From the NCBI GenBank assembly GCA_947481685.1, contig CANKHA010000004.1, positions 62,001 to 126,000 of the forward strand: a stretch of DNA of 64,000 nucleotides, read 5' to 3'. The stretch is from Bradyrhizobiaceae bacterium. GTDB taxonomy: Bacteria > Pseudomonadota > Alphaproteobacteria > Rhizobiales > Xanthobacteraceae. Position numbers and translations under genes: made by a program. The notes under the pieces were generated by a model. The model saw only the letters and a program-made list of their open reading frames with translations. It was not told the origin of the DNA and ran no database searches. Positions 18,829 to 29,614 of the stretch are shown one piece after another; position 1 is the first letter of the stretch, and each line of letters opens with the position of its first letter.

Positions 18829-19585
18829 CGCCATCACCGACGATGCGGTGCTGGATGGCCGGCTGCGCCTATGGCAACCCGCCAAAGGCCATCGTGTCGG
18901 TCACGACGCGATCCTGCTGGCGGCAGCTACGACCGCAAAGAAAGGCGAGCATGCGGTCGATCTCGGCGCCGGCGTCGGCGCAGCGGGGCTCGCGCTGGCA
19001 AGCCGCGTCGCAGGCCTGCATGTCACGCTCGTTGAGATCGATGCAACGCTCTGCAAGCTCGCTGCGGAAAACGCTGAGCGCAATGCGCTGTCGTCACGCG
19101 TCGATGCCGTGACACTCGATGTGGCAGCGACAGCGCGTGCCTTCGCGGCGGCGGGCTTGAAGCCTGGGTTGGCCGATCGCGTGCTGATGAATCCGCCGTT
19201 TCACGACATCGGCCGGCAAAAGCCTTCGCCGCATGCCGGCAGGAAACTGGCCCATGCCGCTTTGCCGGATGTGCTGCCCACCTGGATCGGCGCGGCGTCG
19301 CGACTTTTGTCCGCGCGTGGCGTGCTGACGCTAATCTGGCGGGCCGACGGTTTGCCGGATGTGCTGGCCGCGCTCAAGCGCGGCTTCGGTGGCGTGGCTG
19401 TGCTGCCGTTGCATCCCAAGCCGGGCGCACCTGCCATCCGCGTACTGGTGCGGGCCGTGAAGCAAAGCCGCGCGCCACTGACGATCTATCCGGGACTGAT
19501 ACTCAACGAAGCGAACGGCACGCTCACTGCTTTGACGGATGCCGTTCTACGCGGCACATCGACCTTGCCTCTTGCCGATTTATGA
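18812..19585 (+). CDS. TrmN6-like (small-domain) N6-adenine methyltransferase
   Basis: AdoMet-dependent methyltransferase of the TrmN6/YfiC group, which methylates A37 of tRNA1(Val) in E. coli. The 257-residue chain has KGHRVGHDAILLAAA near the N-terminus, typical of the group, the AdoMet loop VDLGAGVGAAGLALA, and the catalytic tetrapeptide NPPF (LMNPPFHD) of N6-adenine enzymes. The ATG at 18812 overlaps the DUF2007 gene; an earlier in-frame start at 18737 would run deep into that gene and is rejected. The exact nucleic acid target is inferred from family only. Confidence 0.85.
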   Translation: MPERLSAITDDAVLDGRLRLWQPAKGHRVGHDAILLAAATTAKKGEHAVDLGAGVGAAGLALASRVAGLHVTLVEIDATLCKLAAENAERNALSSRVDAVTLDVAATARAFAAAGLKPGLADRVLMNPPFHDIGRQKPSPHAGRKLAHAALPDVLPTWIGAASRLLSARGVLTLIWRADGLPDVLAALKRGFGGVAVLPLHPKPGAPAIRVLVRAVKQSRAPLTIYPGLILNEANGTLTALTDAVLRGTSTLPLADL

Positions 19586-19619
19586 GGCGTGGCCAGGCCA
19601 CTGAAATACTGCCTAAATC

Positions 19620-19757
19620 TTAGGCCTGACTGGTGACGTCGTTCTTATGCGTCCGCGCAAATCGCGACTTTCTCGCGTATTCACGCAGGTTTTCCGAAAA
19701 GGCAGTGGCAATGACGATGCTGAAAAGAGCAAACAGCAAGTAGAGTTTGGGATCCAT
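19620..19757 (-). CDS. Candidate 45-residue membrane protein
   Basis: A short reading frame beginning MDPKLYLLFALFSIVIATAF: one membrane segment (residues 5-20) and then a basic tail ending VTSQA. The ATG at 19757 has a GGTGAAG-like ribosome site 7 bases upstream. The layout (short N-terminus, one helix, basic cytoplasmic tail) is typical of real small membrane proteins. The stop lies in a short inverted repeat (GCCTAA / TTAGGC, 19611-19625). It is divergent from the S49 peptidase and shares its upstream repeats. No function is known to me. Confidence 0.5.
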   Translation of the reverse strand: MDPKLYLLFALFSIVIATAFSENLREYARKSRFARTHKNDVTSQA

Positions 19758-19809
19758 TTTTCTTCACCTGTTTTCGCCGCTTCGTTGCGGCTGGCCCAAT
19801 CACTGCAAG

Positions 19810-19868
19810 AAGCGTTCCAGAGGTTAAAGAAGCGTTACACCGGTTAATAAAGCGTAACTTGGCCGGTT
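19810..19868. repeat. Three 20-bp tandem repeats upstream of the S49 peptidase
   Basis: AAGCGTT occurs at 19810 and 19830 and AAGCGTA at 19850, exactly 20 bp apart. GGTTAA follows the first two copies at 19822 and 19842; the third is degenerate (CGGTT at 19864). A period of about two helical turns between divergent start codons suggests cooperative regulator binding. This is inferred from spacing only. Confidence 0.5.
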
Positions 19869-19893
19869 CAGCCCCTTCGTTTAAGGACAATCC

Positions 19894-20799
19894 ATGAGCG
19901 ACCCCACTGTTCCCGCGCCGTCCCTTTCCACCCGGATTTTTGGCGCCATCAAGCCGATCCTGCCACGCCGGATGCGCGGCGATATTCCGATCGTGCCGGT
20001 CGTTCGGCTCGCGGGGACAATCGGCTTTTCAACGCCGTTGAAGCCGGGTCTCAGTCTGGCTGGCGTCGCCAAATCTCTGGAGAAGGCTTTTTCCACGCGT
20101 CATGCGCGCGCGGTTGCACTCTCGATCAATTCGCCCGGAGGTTCTCCGGTACAGTCGCATTTGATCTTCCGCCGCATCCGGCAGTTGTCCGAGGAGAAGG
20201 GGCTGCCCGTCATTGCCTTCGTGGAGGATGTCGGCGCTTCCGGCGGCTACATGATTGCCTGCGCGGCGGACGAGATCGTCTGCGACATGTCGTCCATCAT
20301 CGGTTCGATTGGCGTGGTCGGCGGTACCTTCGGCTTCGACAAGCTGATGGAGAAGATCGGCATCGAGCGCCGCCTCTACACTTCCGGCGATAACAAGGCG
20401 ATGCTCGATCCTTTTCTCCCGGAGAAGCCGGAAGACGTGAAGCGGCTGAAGCAGATCCAGACCGAGATTCACCAGTCTTTCATCGCTCTGGTGAAGGACC
20501 GCCGCGGGGCGAAATTGGCCGGTCCAGAAAAAACCTTGTTCTCTGGCGAATATTGGACAGGTCCGACCGCGGTTGAATACGGCGTTGCCGACTCCATTGG
20601 CGATATGCGTTCATTCCTGCGGGAACGTTATGGCGAGGAAGTGATGACGCCTGTCGTTGCGCCTGAACGAGGTTTTCTGGCCCGCCGTTTGCGCGGTTCG
20701 GATTCCATGCTCAACCTGTTGGGTGGAAATTCCAGCTGGGCCGAGGACATGGTTTCGGCGCTGGAAGCGCGTGCGCTCTGGTCGCGTTTCGGACTATAA
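19894..20799 (+). CDS. S49-family membrane-associated serine peptidase (SohB/SppA-like)
   Basis: Signal-peptide-peptidase-like protease of the short S49 type. In 301 residues it shows SINSPGGSPVQSHLIF, the nucleophile Ser in VGASGGYMIACAADE, and the general-base Lys region TSGDNKAMLDPFLPE, which together form the Ser-Lys dyad. There is no strong N-terminal membrane helix; the amphipathic N-terminus may hold it at the membrane. A short protein with one helix follows 28 bases downstream. Physiological substrates are unknown; the family degrades cleaved signal peptides or other membrane peptides. Confidence 0.9.
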   Translation: MSDPTVPAPSLSTRIFGAIKPILPRRMRGDIPIVPVVRLAGTIGFSTPLKPGLSLAGVAKSLEKAFSTRHARAVALSINSPGGSPVQSHLIFRRIRQLSEEKGLPVIAFVEDVGASGGYMIACAADEIVCDMSSIIGSIGVVGGTFGFDKLMEKIGIERRLYTSGDNKAMLDPFLPEKPEDVKRLKQIQTEIHQSFIALVKDRRGAKLAGPEKTLFSGEYWTGPTAVEYGVADSIGDMRSFLRERYGEEVMTPVVAPERGFLARRLRGSDSMLNLLGGNSSWAEDMVSALEARALWSRFGL

Positions 20800-20827
20800 T
20801 CAAGCCGGATTTGAGGAGGGATTTCCC

Positions 20828-21031
20828 ATGACCGAATTTATGGTTTCGCCGCTCGTCAAATGGACGCTGGGTGCCATCGGCGCCGCAGTCGCCGTGCGTT
20901 GGGTGGTGAAGGAAGTGCGCCGGATCAACGAAGAGCTCGATCAGGCCAAGGTGCGTGTGCGCGTGACAGACCGAAAGGCCTATCCGACGCTGCGGCGCGA
21001 CCCGAATACCGGCGAATATCGGGTGCGTTAG
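20828..21031 (+). CDS. 67-residue membrane-anchored protein
   Basis: A small protein with one N-terminal membrane segment (about residues 8-26) followed by a charged, probably helical stretch (VVKEVRRINEELDQAKVRVR) and a basic end. The ATG at 20828 has a strong GAGGAGGG ribosome site. The frame is open upstream inside the S49 gene, but that extension is out of frame with it and not credible. Its position 28 bases after the S49 gene suggests one transcript. Function unknown. Confidence 0.7.
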   Translation: MTEFMVSPLVKWTLGAIGAAVAVRWVVKEVRRINEELDQAKVRVRVTDRKAYPTLRRDPNTGEYRVR

Positions 21032-21126
21032 CGCCCGTTTTGCTGGCTGACGACGTCGCGGCCCGACAGCAGCGGGACGAGGACGAGCAGCAGTAGGATA
21101 ATGCCGACAACCTGAAATACGAACAT
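21028..21126 (-). CDS. Candidate 32-residue hydrophobic peptide
   Basis: A 32-residue frame, MFVFQVVGIILLLLVLVPLL and a polar tail GRDVVSQQNGR, consisting almost wholly of one membrane helix. The ATG at 21126 has an AGAGG site about 8 bases upstream. Its stop overlaps the stop of the convergent small protein. Such tiny helices are easily missed but also arise by chance in hydrophobic-coding sequence, so support is modest. Confidence 0.4.
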   Translation of the reverse strand: MFVFQVVGIILLLLVLVPLLSGRDVVSQQNGR

Positions 21127-21345
21127 GACAAGCCTCTTTTCTCGCAAGAGGACGAGGCTAGGATCCCGCCGGCCAAAATCCGGTAAACGACCGCTTGCCG
21201 CAGACAATACAAATGACAAAAACCGGAAAACCGCTTGTCATCCCTAATATTTCGTATCGGCAGCCGCCATTGAGTGGAGCACCGGCCTGCGACAACGGAC
21301 ACCGCTCCGCTTGACCCCCATCCGGGCCGCCGATAGACCGGCGCC

Positions 21346-22299
21346 ATGAGCGCCGCCGCCGACCCATCCGCTTCCCAACAGCAAGCCCATATGGACCCCC
21401 GGCGCTCTTTCCAGGGTCTTATCCTGACACTTCAGCGTTTCTGGGCGGATTACGGCTGCGTTATCCTGCAGCCCTACGATATGGAGGTCGGCGCCGGCAC
21501 CTTCCACCCCGCGACGCTGCGGGCGCTCGGGCCGAAACCCTGGAACGCCGCCTTCGTGCAGCCCTCGCGCCGGCCCAAGGATGGCCGCTATGGCGAGAAC
21601 CCCAACAGGTTGCAGCACTACTACCAGTTCCAGGTGATGCTCAAGCCGTCGCCGCCCGACCTGCAGGATCTCTATTTGCAATCACTGCAGGCCATCGGCA
21701 TCGACACCAGGCTGCACGACATCCGCTTCGTGGAGGACGACTGGGAATCGCCGACGCTCGGCGCCTGGGGCCTCGGTTGGGAATGCTGGTGCGATGGCAT
21801 GGAAGTGTCGCAGTTTACCTATTTCCAGCAATTCGCGGGCATCGAATGCGCGCCGGTCGCGGGCGAACTGACCTACGGCCTCGAGCGCCTCGCCTGCTAT
21901 TTGCAAAACGTCGAATGCATCATGGACCTGAACTTCAACGGCCGCGACGGCGCCGACAAGGTGACCTACGGCGACGTCTTCCTGCAGGCCGAGCAGGAAT
22001 ATTCGCGGCACAATTTCGAGCACTCGGACGTCGAGATGCTGTTTGCGCAGTTCAAGATGGCGGAAGCAGCGTGCCAAAAATATCTCGAAGCGGGTTGGGA
22101 AGGCGAGAAGAAGCGCCACCTGATGGCGCTGCCGGCCTATGACCAGTGCATCAAGGCGAGCCACGTCTTCAATTTGCTCGACGCGCGCGGCGTGATCTCC
22201 GTCACCGAGCGGCAGAGCTATATTTTTCGCGTGCGTGAACTGGCGAAGGCGTGCGGCGAGGCTTGGCTCGCGACCGAAGGCGGAGGAGCAGGCACATGA
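21346..22299 (+). CDS. glyQ: Glycyl-tRNA synthetase alpha subunit
   Basis: Catalytic subunit of the two-subunit bacterial glycyl-tRNA synthetase. The 317-residue protein has [36 protein letters not shown], then [21 protein letters not shown]-type sequence (here FVQPSRRP and [15 protein letters not shown]), all standard. Start at 21346 gives a slightly long N-terminus; an ATG at 21391 is an alternative. It overlaps the CDGSH gene by ATGA, and glyS follows that gene, so all three are one operon. Confidence 0.95.
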   Translation: MSAAADPSASQQQAHMDPRRSFQGLILTLQRFWADYGCVILQPYDMEVGAGTFHPATLRALGPKPWNAAFVQPSRRPKDGRYGENPNRLQHYYQFQVMLKPSPPDLQDLYLQSLQAIGIDTRLHDIRFVEDDWESPTLGAWGLGWECWCDGMEVSQFTYFQQFAGIECAPVAGELTYGLERLACYLQNVECIMDLNFNGRDGADKVTYGDVFLQAEQEYSRHNFEHSDVEMLFAQFKMAEAACQKYLEAGWEGEKKRHLMALPAYDQCIKASHVFNLLDARGVISVTERQSYIFRVRELAKACGEAWLATEGGGAGT

Positions 22300-22541
22300 G
22301 TGAACTTCCGGAAATTGGCGGCCGCGGGCCGATCGAAGTTTCGGTGGAAGCAGGCAAGTCCTACTGGTGGTGCGCTTGCGGACGTTCCAAGGCGCAACCC
22401 TTCTGCGATGGCTCGCACAAGGGCACGCCATTTTCGCCGCAGGAATGGAAAGCCACGAAGACCGAACAAGCATGGTTCTGCGCCTGCAAGCGCTCGACAC
22501 ATCAGCCGTTGTGCGACGGCAGCCATAAAAAGCTGGGATAA
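22296..22541 (+). CDS. CDGSH iron-sulfur domain protein (two motifs)
   Basis: An 81-residue protein with two CDGSH motifs, each C-x-C-x9-C-x3-[17 protein letters not shown] at about 26-41 and [16 protein letters not shown] at about 60-75. Each motif should bind a 2Fe-2S cluster with three Cys and one His, as in mitoNEET relatives of the small bacterial type. The role, possibly redox sensing or cluster transfer, is not established. It sits between glyQ and glyS, overlapping the first by 4 bases (ATGA) and the second by 1 (TAATG), so translation is coupled to the synthetase subunits. Confidence 0.9.
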   Translation: MSELPEIGGRGPIEVSVEAGKSYWWCACGRSKAQPFCDGSHKGTPFSPQEWKATKTEQAWFCACKRSTHQPLCDGSHKKLG

Positions 22542-24766
22542 TGCCGGACCTTTTGCTCGAGCTGTTCTCCGAGGAAATTCCCGCGCGCATGCAGGCGCGG
22601 GCGGCGGAGGATTTGCGCAAGCTCGTCACCGACAAGCTGGTGGCGGCGGGTCTGGTTTATGAAGGCGCCAAGGCTTTTGTCACACCGCGGCGGCTGGCGC
22701 TGACCGTGCAGGGTATTCCGGCGAAGCAGCCGGATGTGAAGGAAGAGAAGAAGGGCCCGCGCGTCGGCGCGCCCGAAGGCGCCATTGCCGGATTTCTGAA
22801 AAGCGCGGGTCTGACATCGATCGAGCAGGCGAAGGTCCAGCAGGACAAGAAGGGCGACTTCTATCTGGCGGTGGTCGAGAAGCCGGGCCGCAGCGCCATA
22901 GAAGTCATCGCGGAAATCGTGCCGGAAGTCGTCCGCACCTTTCCCTGGCCGAAACAGATGCGCTGGGGCTCCGGCCGTCTGACCTGGGTGCGTCCGCTGC
23001 ATGCGATCGTTGCGACCTTCGGTCCCGAGACCGAAGAGCCGGAGATCGTGACGTTCTCCATCGACGGCATTGAAGCGGGCAACGTCACGCAGGGGCATCG
23101 CTTTCTGGCGCCGCAAGCGTTCAAGGTGCGCCGGTTCGACGACTATGTGCAGAATCTCGAGAAGGCCAAGGTGGTCCTCGATTCCGCGCGCCGCGCGGAA
23201 ATCATTCTGGCCGATGCCAAGAACCTTGCCTTCGCACAGGGTCTCGAACTGGTTGAGGACGCCGGCCTGCTGGCGGAGGTTGCTGGCCTTGTGGAATCGC
23301 CGGTTGTGCTGATGGGCAGTTTCGACGAAGCCTTCCTGCAGATTCCGCCGGAAGTGATCCGCACCACCATTCGCGCAAACCAGAAATGCTTCGTGTTGCG
23401 GGATACGAAGAAAGACAAGTTGGCAGCGAAATTCATCCTCGTCTCCAACATCGAAGCCACCGATGGCGGCAAGGCAATCGTCGCCGGCAACGAGCGCGTC
23501 ATCCGCGCGCGTTTGTCTGACGCCAAATTCTTCTACGAAACCGACCTGAAGACCAAACTGGAAGATCGCTTGCCGAAGCTGTCCGGCATCGTTTTTCATG
23601 AAAAGCTTGGTAGCCAGGTCGAGCGCATCGAACGCATCGAGCGGCTGGCGCGTGAGCTGGCGCCGATCGTTGGTGCCGATGCCGCCAAAGCCGAGCGCGC
23701 GGCGATGCTGGCCAAGACCGATCTGGTCAGCGAAATGGTTGGCGAGTTCCCCGAGCTGCAAGGCGTGATGGGACGCTATTACGCGCAGGCCCAGGGCGAG
23801 GACGACAGCGTCGCCCGCGCAGCCGAAGATCATTACAAGCCGCAGGGTCCCTCGGATCGCGCGCCGTCCGAGCCGGTCTCAATGGCTGTCGCCCTGGCTG
23901 ACAAGTTCGACACGCTTGCAGGCTTCTGGGCGATCGACGAGAAACCCACCGGCTCCAAGGATCCCTATGCGCTGCGCCGCGCCGCGCTCGGCATCATCCG
24001 CATCGTCCTCGAGAACAAGCTGCGCCTGCATATCGCCAAAGTGGCGGAATCCGCCACGCGGCCGATCCTGGCGCGGCGTCATCATATTTCGCTCGGCAAG
24101 GATGAAACCGAGGTCGATACCATCACGTCGCGTCTTATCGCCGACGTATTGCACCGCTGGACCGATAGGATCGCAAACACGGCGAAGCGCGACGCTCATA
24201 GCCATGTGCCTGACATCGACGCCGCGAGCCGTGAATTGGCCACTGATATGCTTGGCTTCTTCGCCGACCGTCTGAAGGTGCATTTGCGCGAGGGCGGGGC
24301 ACGGCACGATCTGGTCGATGCGGTGTTTTCACTCGAAAATCAGGACGACCTTTTTATGATCGTGCGCCGGGTCGAGGCGCTGGCGAAATTCCTTGAAACC
24401 GAAGACGGCAAGAATCTTCTGGCCGGCTACAAGCGCGCAACCAATATCCTGCGCATCGAGGAAAAGAAGGACAACAAAAGCTACACCGGCGCGCCGGATC
24501 CCAGGGGCTATCAGCAGGACGAAGAACGCGCGCTGGCGGATGTAAGCACTGTGGCGAAGACCGAAGCCGCGGCTGCGGTCAAAGCGGAAGATTTTGCAGC
24601 CGCCATGGCAGCGGTCGCCAAGCTCCGGCCCATGGTCGATGCCTTCTTCGACAAGGTGACGGTCAATGTGGAAGACGCGAAGCTGCGCGAGAACCGCCTC
24701 AAGTTGCTGAACGAAATCCGCGAGGCGACCGCGGCGGTAGCGGATTTCTCGAAAATCGGCGGCTAG
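22541..24766 (+). CDS. glyS: Glycyl-tRNA synthetase beta subunit
   Basis: tRNA-binding subunit of the two-subunit glycyl-tRNA synthetase. The 741-residue protein opens [18 protein letters not shown], followed by [11 protein letters not shown] and [11 protein letters not shown], all typical; mid-protein HD-like sequence and the anticodon-binding C-terminus ([15 protein letters not shown]) are present. Length is slightly above the usual 690-700. Its ATG overlaps the stop of the CDGSH gene by one base. The large open frame opposite it is a codon-bias shadow. Confidence 0.95.
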   Translation: MPDLLLELFSEEIPARMQARAAEDLRKLVTDKLVAAGLVYEGAKAFVTPRRLALTVQGIPAKQPDVKEEKKGPRVGAPEGAIAGFLKSAGLTSIEQAKVQQDKKGDFYLAVVEKPGRSAIEVIAEIVPEVVRTFPWPKQMRWGSGRLTWVRPLHAIVATFGPETEEPEIVTFSIDGIEAGNVTQGHRFLAPQAFKVRRFDDYVQNLEKAKVVLDSARRAEIILADAKNLAFAQGLELVEDAGLLAEVAGLVESPVVLMGSFDEAFLQIPPEVIRTTIRANQKCFVLRDTKKDKLAAKFILVSNIEATDGGKAIVAGNERVIRARLSDAKFFYETDLKTKLEDRLPKLSGIVFHEKLGSQVERIERIERLARELAPIVGADAAKAERAAMLAKTDLVSEMVGEFPELQGVMGRYYAQAQGEDDSVARAAEDHYKPQGPSDRAPSEPVSMAVALADKFDTLAGFWAIDEKPTGSKDPYALRRAALGIIRIVLENKLRLHIAKVAESATRPILARRHHISLGKDETEVDTITSRLIADVLHRWTDRIANTAKRDAHSHVPDIDAASRELATDMLGFFADRLKVHLREGGARHDLVDAVFSLENQDDLFMIVRRVEALAKFLETEDGKNLLAGYKRATNILRIEEKKDNKSYTGAPDPRGYQQDEERALADVSTVAKTEAAAAVKAEDFAAAMAAVAKLRPMVDAFFDKVTVNVEDAKLRENRLKLLNEIREATAAVADFSKIGG

Positions 24767-24799
24767 CAAGCCAGCATCTTGACCCGCGGTTATCCTGCG

Positions 24800-24824
24800 G
24801 GAACACTCTGCGCTCTGGATGGTT
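24800..24824 (+). promoter_or_regulatory. Candidate EcfG-type (general stress) promoter
   Basis: GGAAC at 24800-24804 is followed 16 bases later by GGTT (24821-24824). This is one mismatch from the established alphaproteobacterial EcfG pattern GGAAC-N16/17-CGTT. It ends 27 bases before the DUF3096 start codon, a sensible promoter distance. Seen by eye only. Confidence 0.4.
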
Positions 24825-24851
24825 TTCTCTCATTCCAAAGGAGATAATTTC

Positions 24852-24995
24852 ATGACGATAGCTATGGGCAACATTCCGGCAATTCTTGCTCTTCTTGTAG
24901 GCATCCTGATCCTGATTGTGCCGCGCTTTTTGAACTATTTTGTTGCCATCTATCTCATCGTCGTCGGACTATTCGGTCTCGGCATTCTGCGCTGA
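24852..24995 (+). CDS. DUF3096 small membrane protein
   Basis: A 47-residue protein with two hydrophobic segments (about 8-23 and 28-45) around VPRFLNYFVAIYLIVVGLFG, the DUF3096 signature as I recall it. The ATG at 24852 has an excellent AAGGAG ribosome site. A possible stress-sigma promoter lies upstream and a hairpin (25024-25043) separates it from ppdK. Function of the family is unknown; its size and hydrophobicity suggest a membrane-stress or accessory role, which is inference. Confidence 0.8.
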   Translation: MTIAMGNIPAILALLVGILILIVPRFLNYFVAIYLIVVGLFGLGILR

Positions 24996-25023
24996 TTTTC
25001 CGTGCCGTGCGTGGATCGCGACA

Positions 25024-25043
25024 ACACCGGTTAAAGCCGGTGT
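25024..25043 (+). other. Leader hairpin before ppdK
   Basis: Inverted repeat ACACCGG / CCGGTGT with a 6-base loop, ending 20 bases before the ppdK start codon. No T run follows, so it is not a classic terminator. It could affect translation or message stability of ppdK. Confidence 0.35.
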
Positions 25044-25063
25044 CAGAAGTATTGGATTGAGTA

Positions 25064-27744
<2,681 letters not shown>

Positions 27745-27745
<1 letters not shown>

Positions 27746-28053
27746 TGCCTCCCGCTTCTCCTAAGCGTAAGCCGATGCCGCGCGCGCAAGTCTTTTGGTA
27801 CGGCGCGATGATCCTTGGTGGTCTCGGCTTCGGGTTGATCGGAGAGCGACGCCCATTCGGAAACGACATCTTCGCGCATCCGATGGTTCTGTTCTTCATG
27901 GCAGCGATGATCGGACTGCTTGTGGTCCGCGCTGTGCTTGCGCGCCCGGTGCCTGAAGTGATTCCAGAACGGCCGCTGGTTGTCGGCTGCTTCGTTGGCA
28001 TTGCGGCTTTCCTCGCCGGTAACTGGATAGCCGCGCACGTGCTCGTCGGCTGA
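27745..28053 (+). CDS. Small three-helix membrane protein
   Basis: 102 residues with a basic, proline-rich N-terminus (MPPASPKRKPMPR) and three membrane segments at about 15-36, 47-65 and 80-99. Its ATG overlaps the ppdK stop as TGATG, so translation is coupled to ppdK. I do not recognise the family. The tight coupling suggests co-expression with the dikinase but gives no mechanism. Confidence 0.75.
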
Positions 28054-28058
28054 TCCTG

Positions 28059-28073
28059 TTAACGAACGCTTAG
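28059..28073 (+). promoter_or_regulatory. CtrA-like site upstream of the SleB-type hydrolase
   Basis: TTAA-N7-TTAG, one base off the established CtrA consensus TTAA-N7-TTAA. A GANTC site (GAATC, 28142-28146) lies between it and the gene. The pair would fit cell-cycle control of a wall hydrolase, but such near matches are common in AT-rich gaps. Confidence 0.25.
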
Positions 28074-28189
28074 GCATTGGCGTCCGGAAACCCGCGTCAA
28101 TCCGCAATTAACAAGATCGCAACGTTAATAGCGCAATAAATGAATCTGTCGCATTCGAGCCATCGCGCTCGGCGACACTGTGTTGTCGC

Positions 28190-29611
28190 ATGAGTGGCGT
28201 AGCGTTGCGTGAGCGTAAAATGAAATTGCGGAATGGGAAGCCGAAGGGTGGATTAGCTGCGCCCTTCGGCTTTTCCGTTTTCATTTTTGCTTTGGTGCCG
28301 ACCCAGATCGGTTACCAGGACGTTGCCGCGCTGATCGCGCGGCAGCCCGCCGTTACCACAACCTGGCGCCAGCACATCCGCGCTTCCGCTTTCGGCACCA
28401 TTCATGCCGCGACTTTCAGTTTTTCGCTTCCTGTCGGCACAGCTGCGCCGCAGCCGCTACGCTACAAGCTGGCAAGCATCGATCCTCGCGCGATCACGTT
28501 GGGGACCTGGGACGACGTTGACGATCCGCAACTGCAGTTCCCGACAGTCGATCGCAGCGCCAAGGGTGACCGTCAGCCGGTTCTGAAGCCTCAGCCGGAA
28601 GCTTCCAAGTCTTCCAAAGAGAAGTCTTCCAAAGAGAAGGCTTCTGAAGAGAAATCTGCCGCCGCGCCTGCGCAGCAAAGCACCGAGCCTGCCGTGCCGG
28701 ACGTCAAGAAAAATGATGGCGCGGAAACGCCGCCGTCGGATAAGCCGGTTACGTCGGAAACTGTGACCAAACCTGAGACCGAAACTGCCGAGCTATCCGA
28801 TCGCGATATTCCCGATCCGATTGATGAGTTCACCATTGCGGATGCCGATGATTTCGTTCCGCCGGAGCCGGTTGCACCGGTGATGGAGATGGCGCGGCTG
28901 TATTTCGGCAACCAGCCGATGGGCGATGCGCCGGGCGCGATCCAGAAATGGGCGCCGGGAGAAGAACCTGAGATCGTGACGCCTGCAGCGCCTGCTGATC
29001 CGGATATCAAGCTGTCCGCGCTCGATCCCAAGCAGCCCGACGATACCAGGGGCGGCGAAAGCATCGCGCCCAAGGGTGAAGTCACCGGCGAAGGCAAGCG
29101 TCCGCAGACACCCGCCGAACGTCTGAACCTTGAAGGTAAGAACCGCACCAAGGCTGAGAAGTGCCTCGCCGATGCCGTCTATTTTGAAGCTCGCGGCGAG
29201 CCGGTGCGGGGACAGATCGCGGTCGCTCAGGTGGTGATGAACCGCGTGTTCTCGGGCTTCTATCCGCGCAGCGTTTGCGGGACGGTCTACCAGAACTCGC
29301 ATCGGCGCCTGGCCTGCCAGTTCACCTTCGCTTGTGACGGCATTCCCGACGTCATCACCGAGCCGCAGGCCTGGGTGCGCGCCACGCGCATCGCGCGCGA
29401 TGTGCTCGATGGCAAATACTGGCTGCCTGAAGTCAACCGCGCCACGCACTATCATGCCTACTGGGTCAGGCCGTCCTGGGTGCGGGAGATGAAGCGGCTC
29501 TACAAGTTCGGCGTTCACACCTTCTACCGGCCGAAGCGCTGGGGCGATGGCGATGACGTGCCGGCGTGGGGCACGGCCGCGGCGACCAGCGAAGCCATCG
29601 CCAAGCTGTAA
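28190..29611 (+). CDS. SleB/CwlJ-type cell wall hydrolase
   Basis: A 473-residue envelope protein. One membrane or signal segment lies near residues 25-42, followed by about 260 residues of low-complexity, acidic and Ser/Lys-rich sequence that includes a 15-base tandem repeat coding KSSKE units (28607-28651). The C-terminal Hydrolase_2 domain (about 325-450) has CLADAVYFEARGEP with the catalytic Glu, QVVMNRVFSGFYP, and CQFTFACDG, typical of SleB-like lytic enzymes. The target is peptidoglycan. Start could be ATG 28190 or ATG 28220; the shorter gives a more normal signal sequence. It converges on nadC. Confidence 0.85.
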   Translation: MSGVALRERKMKLRNGKPKGGLAAPFGFSVFIFALVPTQIGYQDVAALIARQPAVTTTWRQHIRASAFGTIHAATFSFSLPVGTAAPQPLRYKLASIDPRAITLGTWDDVDDPQLQFPTVDRSAKGDRQPVLKPQPEASKSSKEKSSKEKASEEKSAAAPAQQSTEPAVPDVKKNDGAETPPSDKPVTSETVTKPETETAELSDRDIPDPIDEFTIADADDFVPPEPVAPVMEMARLYFGNQPMGDAPGAIQKWAPGEEPEIVTPAAPADPDIKLSALDPKQPDDTRGGESIAPKGEVTGEGKRPQTPAERLNLEGKNRTKAEKCLADAVYFEARGEPVRGQIAVAQVVMNRVFSGFYPRSVCGTVYQNSHRRLACQFTFACDGIPDVITEPQAWVRATRIARDVLDGKYWLPEVNRATHYHAYWVRPSWVREMKRLYKFGVHTFYRPKRWGDGDDVPAWGTAAATSEAIAKL

Positions 29612-29614
29612 CGC

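Noticed and set aside
22502-23833. A 443-residue open frame opposite glyS.
   Set aside because: Same reason: a codon-bias shadow of an intact essential gene, with a composition rich in His, Arg and Gln that is typical of shadows.
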